This document shows, piece by piece, positions 58,253-64,000 of a stretch of DNA of 64,000 nt. How positions within the stretch are numbered: the first letter of the stretch is position 1; the number at the start of each line of letters is the position of its first letter. The translations under genes and the position numbers were made by a program. Source of the DNA: Torulaspora globosa (taxonomy: Eukaryota; Ascomycota; Saccharomycetes; Saccharomycetales; Saccharomycetaceae); the NCBI RefSeq assembly GCF_014133895.1, contig NC_050727.1:1178001-1242000 (forward strand), written 5' to 3'. The notes under the pieces are model-generated. The model did no database searches and was not told the origin of the DNA. It saw only the letters and a program-made list of their open reading frames with translations.

Positions 58253-60340
58253 ATGAGTACTCCATTTGGTTTGGATCTAGGTAACAACAACTCTGTGTTG
58301 GCAGTTGCAAGAAATAGAGGTATTGACATTGTGGTCAATGAGGTTTCGAACCGTTCGACCCCCTCTTTGGTTGGGTTTGGTCCTAAGAACAGATTTCTTG
58401 GTGAAGCCGGTAAGACCAAGCAGGCATCGAATGTGAAAAACACTGTGGAAAACTTGAAGAGAATTGTTGGTTTGGGATACTCTGACAGGGACTTCGAAGA
58501 GGAATCTAAGTACTTTACCACCAAATTGGTTAAGTTGGAGGACGGCAAGGTTGGTGCCGAGGTGAAACTTGCTGGTGAGACGAAGGTGTTCTCCGGTACC
58601 CAACTTGCTGCTATGTTCATCGACAAGGTGAAGAATACTGTTAAGGAGGAGATTAAGGCTCCGATCACCGATGTGTGCCTTGCTGTTCCTACTTGGTACA
58701 CCGAGGAGCAACGCTACAACATTGCAGATGCGGCCAGAATTGCCGGGTTGAACCCAGTGAGAATCGTCAACGATGTCACCGCAGCTGCCGTCTCTTATGG
58801 TGTGTTCAAGACCGACTTGCCAGAGGGCGATGAGAAACCAAGATACGTCGCTTTCGTCGATATCGGTCACTCCACTTACACTTGCTCCATCATCGCGTTC
58901 AAGAAAGGCGAGGCCAAGGTCTTGGGTACCGCTTACGACAAACACTTTGGTGGTAGAAACTTTGACCGCGCTATCACTGAGCACTTTGCTGCCGAGTTCA
59001 AGACGAAGTACAAGATCGACATTCACGAGAACGCCAAGGCCTACAACAGAGTCTTGACGGCTGCTGAGAAACTGAAGAAAGTGCTATCTGCAAACACTGC
59101 CGCTCCATTCTCTGTCGAATCTGTCATGAACGACATTGACTGCTCTTCTCAATTAACCCGTGAGGAGTTGGAAGAGTTGGTCGCCCCACTCTTGGAGCGT
59201 GTCACAGAGCCAGTCACCAAAGCTCTAGCACAAGCTAAGTTGACTGCCGAAGAGGTCGATTTTGTCGAAATCATTGGTGGTACTACCCGTATCCCAACTT
59301 TGAAGAACTCCATCTCCAAGGCATTCGGTAAGCCATTGTCTACTACTATGAACCAGGATGAAACTATTGCTAAAGGTGCCGCTTTCATCTGTGCTATCCA
59401 CTCCCCAACTTTGAGAGTTAGACCATTCAAGTTCGAAGATATTCACCCATACTCCGTTTCATACTATTGGGATAAGCAGGTTGAAGATGAAGACCATTTG
59501 GAAGTTTTCCCAGCTGGCTCTGCCTTCCCATCTACTAAGCTAATTACGTTGCATCGTACCGGTGACTTTGTTATGGAAGCTAAGTACACTAACAAGGATG
59601 AGCTACCAGAAAACACTCCCGTCCACATCGCCAAATGGGAGATTTCCGGTGTCCAAGTACCTGAAGGTGAGACTTCTGTTCCAGTTAAATTGAAGCTAAG
59701 ATGCGATCCTTCCGGTTTGCACACTGTTGAAGACGCTTATACTTTGGAGGACATCACCGTTAAGGAAGAGATTCCTTTGCCAGAGGATGCGCCAGAGGAT
59801 GCTGAACCAGAATACAAGGAAGTTACCAAGACTGTCAAGAAGGACACTCTAACCATTACCCCTCACACTTTTGCTTTGAGCACCAAGGAATTGAACGCTT
59901 TGATCGAGCAAGAGAACGAGATGTATGCACAAGATAAGTTGGTTGCTGAAACAGAAGACCGTAAGAATGCTTTGGAAGAATACATTTACAATTTGCGTGG
60001 TAAACTTGACGAAGAATACGCTGAATTTGCTTCCGATGCTGAAAAGACCAAGCTTCAAGACTTGTTGGCTAAAGCTGAGGACTGGCTATACGACGAAGGT
60101 TATGACTCCACTAAGGGTAAATACATTGCCAAGTACGAAGAACTCGCATCTCTAGGTAACATTATCAGAGGCAGATACCTCGCCAAGGAGGAAGAGAAAA
60201 AGCAAGCTGCAAGAGCTAAGAACGAGGCCGCTAAGATGGCTGAATTGTCTGAAAAGCTTGCGGCTCAAAGAAAAGCCGAAGCCGAATCTAAGAAGAATGA
60301 ATCTAAGGAGGATGCCGAAGGCGATGTCGAATTGGATTAG
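58253..60340 (+). CDS. SSE1: Hsp110 chaperone and nucleotide exchange factor
   Basis: 695 aa (S. cerevisiae Sse1 and Sse2 both 693). The start [20 protein letters not shown], the ATPase blocks [16 protein letters not shown] and [20 protein letters not shown], an acidic loop ([14 protein letters not shown]) in the peptide-binding half and a Lys/Glu-rich tail define Hsp110. It exchanges nucleotide on Ssa Hsp70s and holds unfolded protein. Codon bias is strong, so expression is high. Single counterpart of SSE1 (YPL106C) and SSE2 (YBR169C). An Hsf1 element is upstream. Confidence 0.97.
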   Translation: MSTPFGLDLGNNNSVLAVARNRGIDIVVNEVSNRSTPSLVGFGPKNRFLGEAGKTKQASNVKNTVENLKRIVGLGYSDRDFEEESKYFTTKLVKLEDGKVGAEVKLAGETKVFSGTQLAAMFIDKVKNTVKEEIKAPITDVCLAVPTWYTEEQRYNIADAARIAGLNPVRIVNDVTAAAVSYGVFKTDLPEGDEKPRYVAFVDIGHSTYTCSIIAFKKGEAKVLGTAYDKHFGGRNFDRAITEHFAAEFKTKYKIDIHENAKAYNRVLTAAEKLKKVLSANTAAPFSVESVMNDIDCSSQLTREELEELVAPLLERVTEPVTKALAQAKLTAEEVDFVEIIGGTTRIPTLKNSISKAFGKPLSTTMNQDETIAKGAAFICAIHSPTLRVRPFKFEDIHPYSVSYYWDKQVEDEDHLEVFPAGSAFPSTKLITLHRTGDFVMEAKYTNKDELPENTPVHIAKWEISGVQVPEGETSVPVKLKLRCDPSGLHTVEDAYTLEDITVKEEIPLPEDAPEDAEPEYKEVTKTVKKDTLTITPHTFALSTKELNALIEQENEMYAQDKLVAETEDRKNALEEYIYNLRGKLDEEYAEFASDAEKTKLQDLLAKAEDWLYDEGYDSTKGKYIAKYEELASLGNIIRGRYLAKEEEKKQAARAKNEAAKMAELSEKLAAQRKAEAESKKNESKEDAEGDVELD

Positions 60341-60471
60341 TTTTTTAACCAATTGTGAACATGAATATCTCATTTTATACTCTATGTTATAGATACTTAA
60401 CTTAATGATAAAATTTCAAAGGTATAGTTTTAGTATCACTTGCTAAATGCCTAGTCATGACTATTGTTACC

Positions 60472-61188
60472 TTATTGGGAGCCGCTCCTGCCTTCCTTCT
60501 GCTGTTTCGCCAACTTCTTCTTTCGTTCGAATTCAGCGAAAGCCCTGATGTACACTGGTACATCCTGCCAGCCCTCTTCGTCCCCATCTATCTCACTTTG
60601 AGCAGTTCTAGCAGCCTTTCCATGACGTAGAGCGTTCCTCCTCTTGGCCTCAATGACACTCTTGGGCAATGGTGTGGTGCGCTCAGGAAACAAACTCGCT
60701 GATTGGCCTGCGGCTTTCTTAGCCTGCTTATCAAGCCGAATCTTGTCGGTCTTCAGTGATTCTGGTACGTTCTTCAAGCACAGCATTGATAGCGGCGGAT
60801 TCCAGTTTGCTGGCCAGACCTGATCAGTGTTCTTTATTCGAGAAGCAGCAAGCTTCCTCTGCCGTTTCCATTCCCTAATATCCTCACTAAACACCTCCCA
60901 CACGCAATTGACACATCCGGACATGCAGCAGTTATCGGGTTCTACAGGTTTCGCTGGCACAGAAACCCCAGCTATCACTTTCACTCCGCCGGAGACTATA
61001 CGACTCGTAGACGTGGGAGCTTCACCTTTCAGTCGGCCACCAAAAACAGTTGACATCCTTTCCTCTGGAGTCCCTCGTAATCCTTCCGTATTTCCTTCAA
61101 AGGTCATCCTACATCTCGACGAGGAAGTCAGGAATCGAATTCGACCAGTAGTTGCAAGCAAGCATCTCTCAAATAAAACCAGGGGCAT
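60472..61188 (-). CDS. Oxidoreductase-like domain protein, YPL107W homologue
   Basis: 238 aa from the ATG at 61188 (S. cerevisiae YPL107W is 248). The N-terminus is rich in Arg, Ser and hydrophobics (MPLVLFERCLLATTGRIRFL) and looks mitochondrial. The only recognised domain is the short Cys-rich block DNCCMSGCVNCVWEVFSED, the oxidoreductase-like (OXLD1-type) motif. The tail is Lys-rich. Function is unknown; the yeast protein is mitochondrial. It converges on SSE1 as in S. cerevisiae. Confidence 0.88.
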   Translation of the reverse strand: MPLVLFERCLLATTGRIRFLTSSSRCRMTFEGNTEGLRGTPEERMSTVFGGRLKGEAPTSTSRIVSGGVKVIAGVSVPAKPVEPDNCCMSGCVNCVWEVFSEDIREWKRQRKLAASRIKNTDQVWPANWNPPLSMLCLKNVPESLKTDKIRLDKQAKKAAGQSASLFPERTTPLPKSVIEAKRRNALRHGKAARTAQSEIDGDEEGWQDVPVYIRAFAEFERKKKLAKQQKEGRSGSQ

Positions 61189-61381
61189 CCTGTAACCACT
61201 TCGAATGTACCATGAACCTTGCAGAACTTGTTGGTTAGTCTTCGGCTGTCTCAAGTTTGGTTAACCGTCTTAACTGCAACATTGATACAACGAGGTTCGC
61301 GCAGCTCTTGTATATAAGTGAAATTTGATATGCTTAGAGATATATACGTGCTAGCAGCGAACTATGACGAATCCATGCTTG

Positions 61382-62578
61382 TCACTCCTTGAAGGCTCTT
61401 CGTTTCCAGATCTTGGTTCTTGTAAAGCTCTCGAGCGAGTCTCTGTCACCTGTGACAAGCCAATTGGTGTCCGAGTAGATCCAGCCGATTGGTCGCCAGC
61501 AATCATCCAGCCACATCCAGTCCGCCGGCAGTCCCTCTTGGAACTGCCAAGGTGACTTGCATGCGATTAAGCGACCATCGATCTTCATGCAGAAGCTCGG
61601 CTTCTCGTAGCTGAGCATTTTTGATGACCAGCCTTGGTCTTTCCATTTCCTTTGATTCTCGTAGATTGTCAAATCTATGATAGTGATGTGTGGCTGTGCG
61701 GTATCGTTCCTGCTGCTTGTCGGTATCGACTCAGACCAAGGATATAATTTCTGTAGATGCAGCTGAAGCCTGTGACCTCTTAGCATTGCTATGGAATCGG
61801 TGCGAGGTATGTACATGAACGAGTGGCATAAATCAATGGCAGTTTGGGCGTCGATCAGAGGCGACCGCTGGATGTGACGATTGTCGCCAAATAACGATGT
61901 CAAAGTGTAATATGCTTTGCGAACTGCATACACCCTCCAGAACAACTTCAAGGTACATTGGAACCATGTCGAGTGATAAAGCATCGCCAGAATTGTCATC
62001 CACATGACATATGTTCTTATCGTGACCACTTTCATGAGCGCATAATGAAGCGGTGTGAAGAATAAGGCAAGTTTTACCAGGTTGACCCAGTTTCTTGTAT
62101 CGAGCGCTTTTCCAAGTACTTCTGCCCGCATAGTCCCCAGTTTATCTAGAACTGATTCCAGAACAATGACGATGTCATCCAGCGTGGGCGGTTCTGAGTC
62201 TCTGAGGTCTTGGTAAATGGTCAATACGTAGTAGGCAAAAGTGAGCAACAGTAGAAAAGCACTCATTAGTCCCAGCCAGCACATAAAGATGTCGCTCAAA
62301 CTAACCCAGCTTACGCCAGCTCCTCGCTCAGTAAACGTCAGCAGGTTAACCACGAAACATACCATAACCAGATGGATAAACGGGAGACACTTGTCCTCAC
62401 AAACCCACATGGCATTACTCAGGGCACCATCGACAATTATTAGCAGAGGGTAGAATCGATAGAGGACACTCGACAGATTGCTGGGAGTGACAAAGGTCAA
62501 GGTCGGTTTCTGGCCATGGTTGTATACAAACTTTGCCTGGCAACGGAACACCTTTTCTTGGTCACTTTTGGATCCCAT
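61382..62578 (-). CDS. PEX32: Peroxisomal membrane protein Pex32
   Basis: 398 aa, ATG at 62578 (S. cerevisiae 413). Hydrophobic helices fill about residues 40-220, with SEPPTLDDIVIVLESVLDKL between them. A C-terminal dysferlin-type domain holds YENQRKWKDQGWSSKMLSYE and WIYSDTNW, then SLESFTRTKIWKRR. The Pex30-32 family shapes ER and peroxisome membranes and their contacts, limiting peroxisome number and size. The closest match is YBR168W (Pex32) over Pex30 and Pex31. A short overlapping frame lies over its start codon. Confidence 0.92.
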   Translation of the reverse strand: MGSKSDQEKVFRCQAKFVYNHGQKPTLTFVTPSNLSSVLYRFYPLLIIVDGALSNAMWVCEDKCLPFIHLVMVCFVVNLLTFTERGAGVSWVSLSDIFMCWLGLMSAFLLLLTFAYYVLTIYQDLRDSEPPTLDDIVIVLESVLDKLGTMRAEVLGKALDTRNWVNLVKLALFFTPLHYALMKVVTIRTYVMWMTILAMLYHSTWFQCTLKLFWRVYAVRKAYYTLTSLFGDNRHIQRSPLIDAQTAIDLCHSFMYIPRTDSIAMLRGHRLQLHLQKLYPWSESIPTSSRNDTAQPHITIIDLTIYENQRKWKDQGWSSKMLSYEKPSFCMKIDGRLIACKSPWQFQEGLPADWMWLDDCWRPIGWIYSDTNWLVTGDRDSLESFTRTKIWKRRAFKE

Positions 62579-62948
62579 TCTTGATGCTGCTGAACTCGAG
62601 TAGCTTATCTAACTGATCAGGGATCTTTTCTTGGGTGATGATTCGAATTGAGAGGCTTTCCATTGAAAGGCGCAACTGCAGGGTTTGGACCTTAAGTTGA
62701 CTTCCGCTTTGTGTGTTGTGAAGCTGCTGTTGCTCAGTTCGCACTGGCCATCGATTACCACACCCTGTAGGCCGTCGTAAGGATTAGACGGCCGGCATTG
62801 GATCAATTTTAAAGTGTAGTGTTAAAATTGTGTGTATCTGAATCATTCGGCAATAGAGCCGATACGATTAGACTAGAGCCTCATCGAACACTCTTGAGTA
62901 CGCAGCAGGGTCTCAAGTCGGTCATTTCCACGACCCAGAGGATCAAAG
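62579..62948. promoter_or_regulatory. PEX32/POP7 divergent promoter
   Basis: 370 bp between outward-facing starts. On the minus strand an upstream ATG at 62663 opens a 33-codon frame that runs past the PEX32 ATG to 62562 in another phase. No further gene or RNA is recognised. Confidence 0.5.
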
Positions 62949-63344
62949 ATGGTTCATGCCAAGCTGATAAGAAAGCTTCCGTCTGTGAAGGTGCTGACTA
63001 GGAAGCAGATCAAGACCACCATGTACGTCAAGTCGAATACTCCGTATATCAGCGCCCTGAAGCGAATCAAGAAGTTTCTGCGCGATCTAGAGAAGAATGG
63101 GGCCTCCTACGTTGTGGTTCTCGGCATGGGGAAGGCCACTGAGAAGACATTGTCGCTTGGATGCCATTTCGAGCAGCAACTAGGTAAGAAAGTGGAGGTA
63201 TTAACAAGAACGGTCGAGTTGGTCGACGAAGTATCGGCAGAGAGTGAAGAATCAATCGAGAATGAGGATCTTCGCGACATTGACCGAGAAACGACATTGA
63301 AGAAACGTTGCGTGAGCGGAGTCGAGCTTCGGGTGTACCCATGA
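62949..63344 (+). CDS. POP7: RNase P and RNase MRP subunit Pop7
   Basis: 131 aa (S. cerevisiae 140). An Alba-like protein with VKSNTPYISALKRIKKFL, GASYVVVLGMGKATEKTLSL and the end KKRCVSGVELRVYP. With Pop6 it binds the P3 loop of RNase P and MRP RNAs, for tRNA 5' processing and pre-rRNA cleavage. The N-terminal basic extension of the S. cerevisiae protein is shorter here. Its stop is 14 bp from that of the next gene. Confidence 0.95.
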   Translation: MVHAKLIRKLPSVKVLTRKQIKTTMYVKSNTPYISALKRIKKFLRDLEKNGASYVVVLGMGKATEKTLSLGCHFEQQLGKKVEVLTRTVELVDEVSAESEESIENEDLRDIDRETTLKKRCVSGVELRVYP

Positions 63345-63358
63345 CTATATATGCGAAT

Positions 63359-63949
63359 TTAAACATGTACATTAGAGAGATTTTCGTTCAACCCATCGAT
63401 TCGAAGTACTCTTCGAGAGCTTTCAGCCATAAATTCCAATTCCTGGATTTCCCTTGCGATCTTGTTCTTCTTATTCAGAGGCTGATATCTCTCTACAAGC
63501 TCATCACACAGCTCTGCGCACTTTGCGTAATCTCTGTGGTAGTACAACCTTCGACAGAAGTCGCTCAGCTTTTGCCTCGTCAGCTTCACTTCGAAATGCT
63601 CGTTAGGGTCTTTCAGCAGATCCATCGGTTGTACATTATCCATCCATCCAATCTCGGTCCTTTTTGGTCCTCCTTCCACCTGGAAATGCTGGTAAAGCTG
63701 ATTTTGGTATTCCTCGTCCGATTGGCCCTTCCGCACCTTCGTCTTGCCGGTAGCTTTGCGAACCAGGACCTCACCGGAAGTTTCATCGAGCGAGATGGGT
63801 TTCGTTATGGATTGGTTCTTGGCGCCGTTTCTTCTCGAATACCCACCGGCATCATCCGCAGATCTGGCAGCTGTGAGCTCTGACATGTTTCTTATGAACC
63901 GTAATCCGATGGTGGCCGATGTACGAGGCAAGGAGCGGAGATGCTGCAT
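63359..63949 (-). CDS. Conserved protein of unknown function, YPL108W homologue
   Basis: 196 aa from the ATG at 63949 (S. cerevisiae YPL108W about 168). The conserved core runs from SITKPISLDETSGEVLVRKA through KVRKGQSDEEY to VKLTRQKLSDFCRRLYYHRD; no known domain or catalytic motif is visible. The first 21 residues (MQHLRSLPRTSATIGLRFIR and one more) look like a mitochondrial presequence, and Met22 would give a product closer in length to S. cerevisiae. No function can be assigned. Gene order after YPL107W fits. Confidence 0.85.
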   Translation of the reverse strand: MQHLRSLPRTSATIGLRFIRNMSELTAARSADDAGGYSRRNGAKNQSITKPISLDETSGEVLVRKATGKTKVRKGQSDEEYQNQLYQHFQVEGGPKRTEIGWMDNVQPMDLLKDPNEHFEVKLTRQKLSDFCRRLYYHRDYAKCAELCDELVERYQPLNKKNKIAREIQELEFMAESSRRVLRIDGLNENLSNVHV

Positions 63950-64000
63950 CCAATGTAGCCTTCAGTGGACGTATATGCTGTAATTTTTCACTTTTAATTA

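Noticed and set aside
58277..59026. 249-codon minus-strand frame opposite SSE1
   Set aside because: Explained by the strong codon bias of SSE1; the peptide has no known features.

Overview
This window is nuclear DNA from a budding yeast of the family Saccharomycetaceae. The genes are compact and nearly all intronless, and they read as close homologues of Saccharomyces cerevisiae genes. The one intron seen, in RPS6, has the yeast signals GTATGT and TACTAAC. CTG falls at conserved leucine positions, so this is not a CUG-Ser yeast. Gene order suggests a lineage that split before the whole-genome duplication (Lachancea, Torulaspora, Zygosaccharomyces or a relative). From SEN54 onward, genes that S. 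cerevisiae keeps on chromosome XVI left (YPL083 to YPL108) and chromosome II right (YBR167 to YBR185) are interleaved in one track, and duplicated pairs there are single genes here. The species cannot be fixed from sequence alone.

Layout: 1-4886 holds HIR2 (cut by the window edge), CKB2 and the copper pump CCC2, which are YOR and YDR genes in S. cerevisiae. 5084-20520 holds SEN54, BRO1, MBA1, SEC16, ELP3 and a ceramidase. 20521-31565 holds the MADS factor RLM1, RPS6, GLR1, SSU1, DTR1 and NOG1. 31833-39653 holds SEC62, FZO1, an EEB1/EHT1 ester-metabolism enzyme, PNG1, a YAP3-like bZIP and the small gene ERI1. 39716-49147 holds MSY1, MGR2, INA17, ATG21, ELP4, FMP30 and ECM31. 49401-63949 holds MSD1, SWD3, UMP1, SYH1/SMY2, SEC66, NPL4, SSE1, a YPL107W homologue, PEX32, POP7 and a YPL108W homologue.

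There is no operon-like logic, but some functions recur: ER translocation (SEC62, SEC66), Elongator (ELP3, ELP4), mitochondrial translation and biogenesis (MBA1, MSY1, MSD1, MGR2, INA17, FZO1), and protein quality control (NPL4, PNG1, UMP1, SSE1). Several promoters carry sites that fit the gene: an iron-regulon element at CCC2, Rap1 at RPS6, PAC plus RRPE at NOG1, an Rpn4 box at UMP1, a heat-shock element at SSE1 and a middle-sporulation-like element at DTR1.

I saw no tRNA, rRNA, transposon, LTR, CRISPR array or centromere. The largest stretch without a gene (45584-46754) is unexplained. I found no convincing novel system. The points most worth a second look are the ancestral gene order, the relocated bZIP gene, the gene-free 1.17 kb, the CTAGG cluster before RPS6 and a few unusual short reading frames. 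Residue numbers count from the start codon chosen here.
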